Source: Deinococcus planocerae
Lineage (GTDB): Bacteria > Deinococcota > Deinococci > Deinococcales > Deinococcaceae
Length of the DNA stretch: 36,864 nt
Direction: 5' to 3'
NCBI RefSeq assembly: GCF_002869765.1
Contig: NZ_PNOR01000037.1
Span: forward strand, 1 to 36,864
Positions 8,122 through 16,285 of this stretch are shown one piece after another. A model generated the notes under the pieces. It did not search any database, had not been told where the DNA came from, and saw only the letters and a program-made list of their open reading frames with translations. The first letter of the stretch is position 1. Each line of letters starts with the position of its first letter. A program made the position numbers and the translations under genes.

Positions 8122-8145
8122 CCCCGGGGGGTCCCGGGGAGGGTC
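8122..8145 (-). promoter_or_regulatory. GACCCT-hairpin leader element, before 7577-8110
   Basis: A perfect 7-bp stem (CCCCGGG/CCCGGGG, 8122-8139) with a 4-nt loop abuts GACCCT (8140-8145) and ends 11 nt before the start codon. Confidence 0.65.
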
Positions 8146-8209
8146 TGCGGTGCTTCAGATGGGAGAGTCGGACTCCCGGAGGTAGCAGGGGAGTTCAACC
8201 TCTCCGAGT

Positions 8210-8242
8210 GTTATGTCGAGTAATAACAACATAAGTTCAATC
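8210..8242. promoter_or_regulatory. AT-rich divergent intergenic island
   Basis: A short AT-rich stretch in a very GC-rich context, between divergent genes. It contains overlapping inverted arms (GTTAT/ATAAC and TTATG/CATAA) and a TTGAAC hexamer on the minus strand that could be a -35. No convincing -10 at the right spacing was found, so only a general promoter/operator region is called. Confidence 0.3.
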
Positions 8243-8358
8243 AAGCCCACCCCCACACTCGCCCAAGCCCAAGCCTCCCCAGCCCATACACATGAAAACC
8301 CGCCTCCAGAAGAAGAGCCCTAAACATCCGTGCCCGATACTGCACCGAGCATTCCCCC

Positions 8359-8937
8359 ATGACCGACCCCCAACCAGAAGCCCACTACGAGCAGTTCCAG
8401 GAAGGCAAGCACGTCGACAACCTCACCGTCGAGGATGTCAGCCTGACGCAAGCCCGCTTCATCCTGCGCGGTGCGACACGAGCCCGCCTCACCGACTTCC
8501 TGACCGACCACCCCCTGGCCGCCCTCACCCTGCACGCGCTCTCTTCACGCTTCACCACGGGCCAGTACACCCCGGACACCCGCGCCCTCGAACTGAACAC
8601 AGCCCGTGCAGGAAGGACCTTCGGAAGGACGGAACCCATCGGGCAGGTCGCCGCCGTCTCGGCCTGGGGAACCACCAGGGAGGAAGCAATGCAGATGAGC
8701 TTCGTGCACGAACTCGGGCACCACCTTCTGGAGAAGCATCCACCCGCCTTCGAATTGGCCCTCGCCGCTGCTCGCCATCCGGAGGTCAGCCCCGTGAGTC
8801 TGCGGGCACGGTTCGACTGGCAGGAATACTTCTGCGAGACGCTCACCGCGTTCACCTTCTTCCGAACGGAACTCATGCGTCACGATTCCGTCGGGCATAA
8901 GATGGTTCAGGAACTCCACGCCACGCTCAGGAGGTGA
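8359..8937 (+). CDS. Putative zinc metallopeptidase-like protein (HExxHH)
   Basis: A 192-residue protein with FVHELGHHLLEKHP at residues 115-128, a zinc-binding HExxH motif, and glutamates at about 156 and 160 (EYFCETLTAF) that could supply the third ligand, as in gluzincin-type or ImmA/IrrE-type enzymes. There is no signal peptide, so it would be cytoplasmic. No helix-turn-helix of the ImmA/IrrE regulator type is visible. A small gene follows four bases after the stop, and its Shine-Dalgarno sequence overlaps the end of this gene, so the two form an operon. Orientation is opposite to the PRTRC genes and the leader lacks the hairpin element, fitting a separately acquired block. Confidence 0.7.
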   Translation: MTDPQPEAHYEQFQEGKHVDNLTVEDVSLTQARFILRGATRARLTDFLTDHPLAALTLHALSSRFTTGQYTPDTRALELNTARAGRTFGRTEPIGQVAAVSAWGTTREEAMQMSFVHELGHHLLEKHPPAFELALAAARHPEVSPVSLRARFDWQEYFCETLTAFTFFRTELMRHDSVGHKMVQELHATLRR

Positions 8938-8941
8938 CGTC

Positions 8942-9172
8942 ATGACGATGCTGAACCAGCGATTCGACGAGATCACGACGGAACTGTTCCTGTCGAGGCG
9001 GGCGGGCACCCTGACGCCGGAGCGGTACCTGGACCTGGAGCGCCAGGCGTTCGTTGAACTCGAGCAGGTGTTCGCCTCCCTACCAGAGGACGTGCAGTGG
9101 TTGCGGGATGACCTGCGAGCGGAGGTCACGCGCTACAAGCCCGAGATAGTCCAGCAAGCCTTAGCCCGGTAA
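8942..9172 (+). CDS. Small hypothetical protein, coupled to the HExxH protein
   Basis: A 76-residue, highly charged, mainly helical protein with no recognised motif. AGGAGGTGA, overlapping the stop of the preceding gene, lies just upstream of ATG 8942, which fixes the start and suggests coupled translation. A strong intrinsic terminator follows 86 bp downstream, so these two genes form one transcription unit. It might be a partner or inhibitor of the peptidase-like protein, purely by position. Confidence 0.65.
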   Translation: MTMLNQRFDEITTELFLSRRAGTLTPERYLDLERQAFVELEQVFASLPEDVQWLRDDLRAEVTRYKPEIVQQALAR

Positions 9173-9257
9173 CCATTCAGCGGGCTCGATCCCTTGGGAG
9201 CGAGACGCGTCGAAGGGTGAAGAGTTGAGGTGGCGCTCTGAACTTGCTGTCGACGGG

Positions 9258-9291
9258 GAGCACATCAGGAAGATGTGCTCTCGCTCTTTTT
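9258..9291 (+). terminator. Intrinsic terminator after 8359-9172 operon
   Basis: A perfect 9-bp stem (GAGCACATC/GATGTGCTC, 9258-9280) with a 5-nt loop is followed by a T-rich run ending in five Ts (to 9291). Confidence 0.85.
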
Positions 9292-9452
9292 GGAAGGTCG
9301 GCGGGAGTCGGCGGGAAGGTGGGGCTGGGTTCGTCCTCGTGGGGACGGCAGGTCAACTCCAGCTCAGGGGTTCGTCTCCCCTGCTTGAGCGGGTGCCGGA
9401 GCAGGGGGAAGAGGGGAAGGGTGGGGTTGGTGTTTATTGTTATTACTTGCCA

Positions 9453-9458
9453 TACAAT
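9453..9458 (+). promoter_or_regulatory. Candidate leaderless -10 box (TACAAT)
   Basis: TACAAT lies five bases before the ATG of the recombinase-like gene, inside an AT-rich stretch. That spacing places transcription start at or near the ATG, as in leaderless messages. No good -35 is visible at 17 bp. Confidence 0.45.
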
Positions 9459-9463
9459 GACGC

Positions 9464-10333
9464 ATGCACCCCGCCGACGAACACGCTCAGAAACTAACGC
9501 TCGCCCTGCGGGAGTACGACCTCGATCAGGTCGTCGGCCTCCTCCCCGCCCTGGGTGAACCCCGCCGCATCATCCACTCCGTCCTCAAACCCGTCTTCCA
9601 GCACGCCCAGCAAGATCAGGTCGATCTCCTCCATCCCCCCCACGACTTCGACGCCTGGCTGCACTCCTTCATTCACCTGCGTCTCGGTGGCGAGGGCACC
9701 GTCGCCAGCGGGACCGTCATCAATCGTCTGACTGTCCTCTCCCGCCTCTACAACCTGCTGCGCGACGAGGGGTTGATCTCCACCAACCCAGTCCGCGAGA
9801 CCCCCCGACCCCAGCGCGCCAGCGAGAACCGCGGCGACATGCTCACCCGCCAGGAACTCACCCGCCTCCACCAGCAAGTCACCGACCCAGGGTTGAGGGC
9901 GGCTTTACTCCTCATCGACCGACTCGCCTTCGACACCCGCGAACTCCGGGAGTTGACCTGGGAGGGTGTGCACCTGGGACTGGGCACCCTCGTCCGCGGT
10001 CGCACCGTCGCCCGGATTCCGGAAGAGGTGGAGCAGGCATTACAGGTCCTCCAGCGGCAGGCCGGCGGGGAACTGCACGCCCAGGGGCCGGTCTTCTCCT
10101 ACACCGACGCCACCCTCCGCCCCGCCCTCTTCAAAGCCTGTCACGCCGCCAACGTCCCCTATTCTCCCCCCTCCCGCCTGCGCCTCGCTGGCTTGCGCGA
10201 CCACGGGGAGAGACTCAGCAGGCAGGACGCCGGGTTCCTGGGTGAGCCGGCCTTCGAGCACGCCAAACGCGTTGCCGGTGCCTTGCAGGCGGAGGACCAG
10301 CCCAAGCGGGCGCCGCGCCACGCGAGAGCGTAA
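9464..10333 (+). CDS. Degenerate tyrosine recombinase-like protein
   Basis: A 289-residue protein with the layout of a phage-integrase-family recombinase: an N-terminal helical core-binding region (about 1-115, with VINRLTVLSRLYNLL and STNPV) and a C-terminal catalytic-like region. Box I arginine appears in DTRELRELTW (R159), and an HGER at 247-250 resembles the HxxR motif. The nucleophilic tyrosine is missing: the segment FLGEPAFEHAKRVAGAL, where it should lie, has no Tyr. It may therefore bind DNA without cleaving it, or be a decayed integrase. The start follows a TACAAT box by five bases. No attachment-site duplication was found around it. Confidence 0.65.
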   Translation: MHPADEHAQKLTLALREYDLDQVVGLLPALGEPRRIIHSVLKPVFQHAQQDQVDLLHPPHDFDAWLHSFIHLRLGGEGTVASGTVINRLTVLSRLYNLLRDEGLISTNPVRETPRPQRASENRGDMLTRQELTRLHQQVTDPGLRAALLLIDRLAFDTRELRELTWEGVHLGLGTLVRGRTVARIPEEVEQALQVLQRQAGGELHAQGPVFSYTDATLRPALFKACHAANVPYSPPSRLRLAGLRDHGERLSRQDAGFLGEPAFEHAKRVAGALQAEDQPKRAPRHARA

Positions 10334-10519
10334 AAGCATCTGAGCGCCGTCGCGCGAGGACCCAGGGCTCCACAGCGCCGAGTACCAGGCACACTTCCGG
10401 AACTCTCCGCCCCATCCGGCGGTTCCTCACCAAGGCCCGCAGGCACGGGCTACAGTAACCTCAGACCACCAGCACGTCCTGAAGACGGCCAGCCGGGTGT
10501 TCAAAGGTCCAGGTGTAGC

Positions 10520-10930
10520 ATGACTGTCTTGCCTCTCTCCCCTCCCCTGCACGTTCACAACCAGCAGACCTTCGAGACCTGTATCGCGCTGACCCTTCAA
10601 CTCGTCGCCACCCTGGAGTTCGCTCCCGTCCTCGGACGCGATAGGCCCACGCGGGAGATGATCCTCGCCTTCGCCGAACAGGCCGAGCGTCACGCGCAGG
10701 GCGTCGCTGCCCTCGCCGGAGCCCCTGAAACCGACCTTCAGGCCGCTGGGCAGCACTGGTACGCCAACCTCACGGCGCAGCGTGACGACCCCCTGCAAGT
10801 CGCCTATCACGCCCTACACGCTGCGGCCTACCTCGGCCTGGATGGCGGCGCGACCACCGGCACCCTGCTCGCTGCCGTCGCTCACGCCCTGCGCGTCCTC
10901 GCCGGGCGGGAAGGCACCTTGACAAACTGA
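10520..10930 (+). CDS. Hypothetical protein
   Basis: A 136-residue, alanine/leucine-rich, probably all-helical protein of unknown function. Helical segments include FETCIALTLQLVATLEF and TLLAAVAHALRVLAG. There is no signal peptide, metal motif or DNA-binding motif that I recognise. It lies between the recombinase-like gene and the ISL3 element, on the same strand as both, with 186 bp upstream that show no gene. Third-position G/C is high, supporting coding. No Shine-Dalgarno is obvious. Confidence 0.55.
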   Translation: MTVLPLSPPLHVHNQQTFETCIALTLQLVATLEFAPVLGRDRPTREMILAFAEQAERHAQGVAALAGAPETDLQAAGQHWYANLTAQRDDPLQVAYHALHAAAYLGLDGGATTGTLLAAVAHALRVLAGREGTLTN

Positions 10931-10981
10931 ACTGGGAGAACTGACACGCCGCGGGCAGCAGGTGTCAATGGCGCCGTAGAG

Positions 10982-11010
10982 ATGGTTCTGGCGCCCTCTC
11001 GGTGCGACCC
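10982..11010. repeat. Left inverted repeat of the ISL3-family element
   Basis: 29 bp beginning ATGGTTCTGGCGC; matches the reverse complement of 12679-12707 except for one C/T difference. Confidence 0.9.
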
Positions 11011-11034
11011 TGTCCCTGGCACCGAAGATGAAGG

Positions 11035-12678
11035 ATGAACTTCGACCTACGCGCCCTCCTCACTCTGGATGGGCTGCATCTCGATCACGTCGTCCTCGAT
11101 GAACAGAGTGGTCGCATCGTCGTCGAGGTGCATAGCACCACACCAACCCCGGTGTGCCCGAGGTGTGGGACGCCGTCTTCCCGGACGCGCAGCACGTACA
11201 CCCGCACCCTCGCCGACCTGCCGTGGGGTGGGCGGCGCGTCGTGTGGCGGCTGCGCGTTCGTCGCTGCCCCTGTCTGTGTTCGTCGTGCCCGCAACGCAT
11301 CTTCGCCGAACGCTTCCAGACCCTCACCGTGCCCTTCGCCCGTCGGACCTCTCGCTTGGCCGACTCCCTGCGCGCCGTTGGACTCGCGCTGGGTGGGCGG
11401 GGTGGTGAGCGGCTGGCTGGGTTGTGCTCCCTGGTGGTCGGGCGCAAGGCGCTGCTCACCCTCGTTCGACGGGTGCCGCCACCTTCGGTGGCGGCCGTCC
11501 GGGTGCTGGGCATGGACGACTGGGCGTACCGCAAGGGGCAGACGTACGGGACGATCCTCGTTGACCACGAGTCCAGGCGGGTCATCGACCTGCTGCCCGA
11601 CCGGAAGCCGAACACCCTGGCCGCCTGGTTGCACGCCCACCCGGGCGTGCAGATCATGACTCGGGATCGTGCGGTGGTGTATGCCAACGGCATTCGGCAA
11701 GGTGCACCTGAGACGGTGCAGGTCGCGGACCGCTGGCACTTGCTGAAGAACCTGGGTGAGGCCGTGCTCCGGGGGTTGCTCGGACACGGCGAGGACCTCA
11801 AGGTCGCCTTCGCCGAGCCGCTTCCCAAACCGGGCGAGTCGAGTGCCGAAGCACTCGACTCGCCCGAGCTGAACTTGATGCCTCCCCAGCCCGATGTCAG
11901 CCCCCACAAGCAAGCTCAGTTTGACCGCATTCACGCCCTGCGCGCTGGGGGCCGCAGTTTTCGCAGCATTGCTTTCGAACTTCAGCTCAGCCGCAATACC
12001 GTCAAAAAGTACGCCCGACTCGACCGCTGTCCTGAGCGCATCCGGCGCCCACGAGGCCAAGCTATCGCTGCCTATGAGAGCTACCTGGTCGAGCGGTTCA
12101 ACGCGGGCCAGCGCAACGCCAGGCGGTTGTGGGAAGAGATTTGTACGCAAGGCTTTACGGGCAGTGCGTCGGTGGTCCGGCACTACATGAGCGACATCCG
12201 CCGACAGCATGGCGTGACGGGACGGCGGGACGACGGCTCATCTGACCGACCCCAGGCGCTGGTCCCGACGGGCGCACGGCGGCCAACCCTGGCGACGCTG
12301 GCGTTCACTGTCATCCGTGAACCTGAGGAGCGCAATGACCGAGAACGCGACTGGATGGACAAGCTGATGCAGACGAACGATGAGGTGGCGAGCGTCGTGA
12401 CGCTCGCCCAGCAGTTCGCCGACATGGTGCGGCGCCGCGACCCGAGCGAGTTGGGCACCTGGCTCAGGGCGGCGACCGACAGCGGTATCGCAGCACTCAA
12501 GGGCTTCGCGCAGGGCGTGTGGAGCGACCTGGAGGCGGTGCGGGAGGGAATGTGGCAGGCGTGGTCGAACGGGCGGGTGGAAGGGCACGTCAACAAGCTC
12601 AAGCTGGTCAAGCGCCAGATGTACGGCCGCGCGAAGTTTGATCTGCTGCGTGCCCGGCTGCTGGCCGCGTCGGGGTAG
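11035..12678 (+). CDS. ISL3-family transposase
   Basis: A 547-residue transposase. The N-terminal zinc finger region has CPRCGT near 41-46 and further CxC/CxxC cysteines near 79-85. The DDE-type core begins with VLGMDDWAYRKGQTYGTILVDHE, cut here, giving the first Asp; the second is in VADRWHLLKNLGEAV. A helix-turn-helix-like insertion (SFRSIAFELQLSRNTVKKY) follows, and the C-terminal block WSNGRVEGHVNKLKLVKRQMYG holds the catalytic glutamate. All are typical of ISL3. The frame is intact. A perfect 36-bp hairpin (11831-11866) lies in the coding sequence at GESSAEALDSPE, between core and insertion. The start ATG is 25 bp inside the left repeat. Confidence 0.92.
   Translation: MNFDLRALLTLDGLHLDHVVLDEQSGRIVVEVHSTTPTPVCPRCGTPSSRTRSTYTRTLADLPWGGRRVVWRLRVRRCPCLCSSCPQRIFAERFQTLTVPFARRTSRLADSLRAVGLALGGRGGERLAGLCSLVVGRKALLTLVRRVPPPSVAAVRVLGMDDWAYRKGQTYGTILVDHESRRVIDLLPDRKPNTLAAWLHAHPGVQIMTRDRAVVYANGIRQGAPETVQVADRWHLLKNLGEAVLRGLLGHGEDLKVAFAEPLPKPGESSAEALDSPELNLMPPQPDVSPHKQAQFDRIHALRAGGRSFRSIAFELQLSRNTVKKYARLDRCPERIRRPRGQAIAAYESYLVERFNAGQRNARRLWEEICTQGFTGSASVVRHYMSDIRRQHGVTGRRDDGSSDRPQALVPTGARRPTLATLAFTVIREPEERNDRERDWMDKLMQTNDEVASVVTLAQQFADMVRRRDPSELGTWLRAATDSGIAALKGFAQGVWSDLEAVREGMWQAWSNGRVEGHVNKLKLVKRQMYGRAKFDLLRARLLAASG
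11831..11866. repeat. Perfect 16-bp-stem palindrome inside the transposase gene
   Basis: CGGGCGAGTCGAGTGC, loop CGAA, then the exact reverse complement. The mRNA hairpin would be extremely stable. No T-run follows. Confidence 0.9.
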
Positions 12679-12707
12679 GGGTCGCACCGAGAGAGCGCCA
12701 GAACCAT
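12679..12707. repeat. Right inverted repeat of the ISL3-family element
   Basis: 29 bp, partner of 10982-11010 with one mismatch; begins directly at the transposase stop. Confidence 0.9.
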
Positions 12708-12766
12708 TTTTAAGCCGCCATCGTCACAGGGTCAGCAGGTGCGCTTCCAGGAGTGGATCTTCCTGC

Positions 12767-13447
12767 TCATTCCCGCTCCTCCTCCGGGAACGTGAAGGTC
12801 TGAACGAAGCCGAGGAACTTGGCCGTTCGGTGTGGCGGCACGAGACCCCGGTAGGACACGGAGCACGTCTGCTCGGAGAAGAGTTGCCAGGCGAGTACGA
12901 CCTGCCCATCCGAAAAGTGGGCGAGTTCCGGGTAACTCACCCGCAGACGGGGGAGGTGTTCCGGTGCCCGTGCCGGGTACGCTACTTCCTCCCCCAGCCA
13001 CCGCTGGAACGGGCTAAAGGCGTAGGGGCTGGACGTGCCCCCGGCGTTGCGCATGGCTGCATCCAGAAAGGCGGCGGAAATGGGCAGATGTCGGATCATG
13101 CCCGGGCGCCACCCAAGCGCGCCCTGCTGCCGCTCGGCAAGTAGAGGCCAGACCGCTGCCGTGAGGGGCTCGAGTTGATGAAACCCATCGTCGTGACGGA
13201 AAGTCCCTTCACCACCGTCATCAAGCCAGGAGAGCGAGCCAACGGTGAAGATCCGAGACCACGTGGACCAACCAGGCAGGCTTTCCTGAGTTTCCCGGTA
13301 CTCCAGCAAAAAGGGTGCGCCGGGCCACTCGAAGGTAGCCTGGCGTTCGCGCCGAGTGTGGCCTTCCCGCTGCCGTTCATGCTCCTCTGTTTCGAGCAGC
13401 TTGAAGGGGAGCAGGGGCAGAGGGTGGCGACGCCGGACTCGCGTCAT
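12767..13447 (-). CDS. Hypothetical protein
   Basis: A 226-residue protein without recognised motifs. The chosen start, ATG 13447, has GGAAGGAG five bases upstream; an ATG 54 bp further up lacks such support. The protein is rich in aromatic residues (several Trp and Phe) with probable beta structure, e.g. WSRIFTVGSLSWLDDGGEG and VVLAWQLFSEQT. It has no signal peptide. It reads toward the ISL3 element, which ends 59 bp beyond its stop, so sequence downstream of the gene may have been lost. Function unknown. Confidence 0.65.
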   Translation of the reverse strand: MTRVRRRHPLPLLPFKLLETEEHERQREGHTRRERQATFEWPGAPFLLEYRETQESLPGWSTWSRIFTVGSLSWLDDGGEGTFRHDDGFHQLEPLTAAVWPLLAERQQGALGWRPGMIRHLPISAAFLDAAMRNAGGTSSPYAFSPFQRWLGEEVAYPARAPEHLPRLRVSYPELAHFSDGQVVLAWQLFSEQTCSVSYRGLVPPHRTAKFLGFVQTFTFPEEERE

Positions 13448-13523
13448 GTGTTCTCCTTCCAGAAGTCTGCCATGATCCAGACGCATTCCACTCCTTTGCA
13501 TAAGTACAACGGACTCGACTCAG

Positions 13524-13546
13524 CACTGCCGGGTGGGACGGCAGTG
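13524..13546. terminator. Hairpin downstream of 13554-13988
   Basis: An 8-bp perfect stem (CACTGCCG/CGGCAGTG) with a 7-nt loop starts eight bases past the stop of the minus-strand gene. It lacks a T-run, so termination is tentative. Confidence 0.4.
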
Positions 13547-13553
13547 GCGAGCC

Positions 13554-13988
13554 TCAATTCAGGCGGAGCCGTTCTGCCTCCCGTGCCTCACGTTCCTCGA
13601 CGCTGAGCGCTCCTTCCCGTCGCATCTCCTCGACCACCTCCTCCCAGGAAGCGGGGATGTCGAGGGCGTCCTCCTCAGCGCGATCCGGGTCTGAATTTTC
13701 AGGACGCCTCCCCGAGCCGTCGAGGTGGAGGCCAATCCGCAGATCGGGAACGAGAGGACCTGAAGTGTCCTCCATCACCTGGCTCAGCCAAGCGGGGAAG
13801 AGGAAGGGCTCCATCCGGCGTGGCAGGTGCAGGCCAGGGCGATTGAGCGAGCCCCGCACTTCCTGACAGGTCCCCCACCGGTTTCTGATCCCGCTCATGC
13901 AGAAAGCCCTCGGGAAGGCCATCTGCTGCTTGGCGAGCTGAAATTCCTCTTGTCATGGTTGGCCTGGGTCTTCATCAACTTGCAGCAT
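13554..13988 (-). pseudogene. Hypothetical gene interrupted by an in-frame TGA
   Basis: One frame runs from ATG 13988 (MLQVDEDPGQP) to the stop at 13554, interrupted only by TGA at 13953-13955, codon 12. On both sides the sequence reads as natural protein (QEEFQLAKQQMAFPRAF follows), and third-position G/C is high downstream. A CGA-to-TGA change would explain it. The C-terminal half is acidic and helical (SWEEVVEEMRREGALSVEERE). If translation starts instead at ATG 13922 or 13898 a 122- or 114-residue protein could still be made, so the gene may not be dead. Function unknown. It lies next to the interrupted topoisomerase gene, suggesting regional decay. Confidence 0.5.
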
Positions 13989-14142
13989 GGGTGCAGCTCA
14001 GGTTGGAAGGCAGGGGAAACTCGACCGCCGGGGACCAATGCACGCGGCGGTCTTCGGTGAGGGCCTCCCAGGCACCCTCCAGCAGGTGCCCTTCCTCCTG
14101 TGGGCGGATGATCCGCCGCGAGCCAGCCTGCACGAGCGCCAC
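13975..14142 (-). CDS. Open frame with coding character but no clear start
   Basis: The frame is open from 14292 to a TGA at 13975-13977 (105 codons) and has strong G/C third positions, reading for instance HLLEGAWEALTEDRRVHW. It contains no ATG; the first plausible start is GTG 14142, giving 55 residues. Its upstream part overlaps the basic tail of the topoisomerase frame, where both frames look coding, so a start codon may have been lost or the topoisomerase may once have continued here through a frameshift. It overlaps the start of the next gene by 14 bp. Treat as uncertain. Confidence 0.35.
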   Translation of the reverse strand: MALVQAGSRRIIRPQEEGHLLEGAWEALTEDRRVHWSPAVEFPLPSNLSCTHAAS

Positions 14143-14156
14143 CGCCGCCCAGCACT

Positions 14157-16172
14157 TCAGGGGCTTCTCGCGCCCTTCCGAGCCGACGCCTTGCCCGATG
14201 ACCCCGCAGTGCGCCGGGTCTTCCTCGGGGTTGTGCCTTTCGTGCTGGCCTCCCGCTTCGTCCGTTTCCCCTTGAACGTCCCGTTCAGCACGTCAGCCAA
14301 TGTCTTCTGCGTGAGGTCCTCGGGCAGCAACCCCTCCGGCAGCGGCACACTCCGCCCCTGCGCCCTGAGGAGCACCTGCCCCGCCCGCACCTCGAACACT
14401 GCCTCGAGATGCGGCACCTGAACACGAGGAGACTCCCGTCCCGCTCGCTCAATGGCCGGAGCAAGCTTCCCCTTCCACACCCCATCCAGGTACTGTGTGC
14501 GCGTCAACTCCCCCTCCGCGATGCGGTCGAGGTCCCGCTCCATCTGCGCCGTGAAGGTCGTATCCACCAGTTGCGACACCTGCCGCATCAAATATCCCGC
14601 GATGAGCAGGCCCAGGGGCGTCACGTGCAGTTGCCGTTGGCGCACGGTCACGTACCCGCGTTTCTGCAAGGTGTCCAGCGTGCTCCCGTAAGTGCTGGGC
14701 CGCCCGATCCCTGCTTTCTCCATCAGCTGCACAAACTTCCCTTCCGTATACCGGGCCGGGGCACTTGAACGTTTCTCCTCCACCCTGGCGTCCTTCAAGG
14801 CGAAGCTCTCCCCCACCTGCACCCGGGGCAAGGCCTGCTCGTCCTCGTCCGCCTCCTGGTCGTCGTACAGGGCCGTGAAGCCCTTCTCGATCAGGCGGGC
14901 GCCGCTGGCCTGCAACGTCACCTGCCCAGCTTTCAGCGTGATGCTCGTCTTTTCTCCTGTGGCGTCCCGCATCTGCGAGGCCAACGTGCGGTCGGAGATC
15001 AATCGGTACAGAGCGAGTTCGTCCCCACTCAGGTCGGTGTCGTTCGGGGCGAGGAACTGGCCCGCCGGTCGGATGGCCTCGTGCGCCTCCTGAGCGTTCG
15101 CACTCCGCGTGGCGTACTGCCGGGCCTTCTCCGGGAGAGCGGCTGGGCCGAAGCGGCTCTGGATGGCCTCGCGGGCCAGGGTCTGGGCTTCCTCACTCAG
15201 ACTGGGACTGTCCGTGCGGATGTAGGTAATCTAGCCGTTCTCGTACAACGTCTGCGCGAGCTTCGTCACTGCCGCTGCACCCAGCTTCAGTTTCGCGTTC
15301 GCCGCCTGTTGCAGGGTGGACGTGGTGAACGGAGCCGGGGGCTTGCGGGTGACTGGTGTCACCTCCACGGCCTGCACGACGCCCCGCTGCCTTTCCAGGT
15401 ACGCCTTGAGTTGCTCGGCTTTCTCGGCGTCGAGTTGCACGACCTGCACGTCCGGCTTCAGCTCGCCCTGGGGGGTAAAGCTGGCGGCCGTCGCTAGGGG
15501 CACGTCCCGCAGGGCCACCACCGTCGCGCGGAAGGGCGGGCGGCTGTCCACTCCCACCGTCACCCGCCAGTAAGCCGACGGAATGAAAGACCAGCGGCTG
15601 TGCTCCCGCTGCGACAGCAGCATCAAGGCGGCGGACTGCACCCGTCCGGCCGACTGACTCCCGCCCACCGCCGACCACAGCAGGGGGCTGACCCCTTACC
15701 CGGCCAGACGGTCGAGCACCCGCCGGGTCTCCTGCGCCCCGACCAGGTAGTAGTCAATGGGGCGGGGGTGGGCGACGGCCTGTCTCAAAGCAGATTCGGT
15801 GATCTCCTGGTAGGTGACTCGCTGCGCCTCTTTACCTAGACCAAGGAGCACGGCGAGGTGCCAAGCGATGCTCTCCCCTTCCCGGTCCGGGTCGGAGGCG
15901 AGCAGCACCTGCTGTGCTCCCTTAGCAGCGGCTTTGAGTTCCTGGATGGTCTTGTGCTTGCCCTCGCGGATGACGTACAGCGGCGCGTAGTTCTCCTCCA
16001 CGTTCACGCCGAGGCGTGCCCAGGGGAGGTTGCGGTGTTTCTCGGGCAGGTCTTCTTTGCGGGCGGGAGGGTCGCGGACGTGGCCGAGGCAAGCCCGGAC
16101 GGTCCAGCCGCGGCCGAGGAGGCTCTGGATCTTCTTGGCTTTGGCCGGGGACTCGACGATCAACAGCTTCAT
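14157..16172 (-). pseudogene. topA: Type IA DNA topoisomerase (topoisomerase I), two in-frame stops
   Basis: A single 671-codon frame encodes a type IA topoisomerase that relaxes negative supercoils through a 5'-phosphotyrosine. The TOPRIM domain is at the start (LLIVESPAKAK; SDPDREGESIAWHL near 93-106). SAGRVQSAAL follows at about 168, and the active-site ITYIRTDS has its tyrosine near residue 317. The C-terminal tail is Lys/Arg-rich and no zinc ribbons are seen. Two stops interrupt the frame: TAA at 15696-15698 (codon 159), where the family normally has a tyrosine (LDRLxGY), and TAG at 15231-15233 (codon 314), where it normally has leucine just before ITY. Each is one base from the expected codon. 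With no frameshift and normal codon use elsewhere, inactivation is recent, or the stops are read through or are sequence errors. Confidence 0.8.
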
Positions 16173-16285
16173 CGCCCCTCCCGGCGGTTCAGGCCCATAC
16201 CGTCATGATGCCGGGGGCTGGGTTGGACACAGCGGTGAGGAGCGGAAAGCGCGCAGGGAACGGCCCCCTGCGCTGCTGGCTGAGG

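Larger units (their letters stand above)
10982..12707 (+). mobile_element. ISL3-family insertion sequence, complete
   Basis: A 1726-bp element bounded by 29-bp inverted repeats that match at 28 positions, with one transposase gene filling the interior. The 8-bp target duplication usual for ISL3 is not seen: the left flank reads CCGTAGAG and the right flank TTTTAAGC. One end may have been replaced by recombination with another copy, or the surrounding DNA rearranged. Confidence 0.9.

Noticed and set aside
8210..8235. A further copy of the GAATAACGTTATTC palindrome
   Set aside because: Only short GTTAT/ATAAC arms with a different spacer are present.
12725..12733. AGGGTC hexamer as another leader element
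   Set aside because: No hairpin abuts it and it lies downstream, not upstream, of the nearest minus-strand gene. A similar hexamer inside the protein B gene near 2235 also lacks a hairpin.
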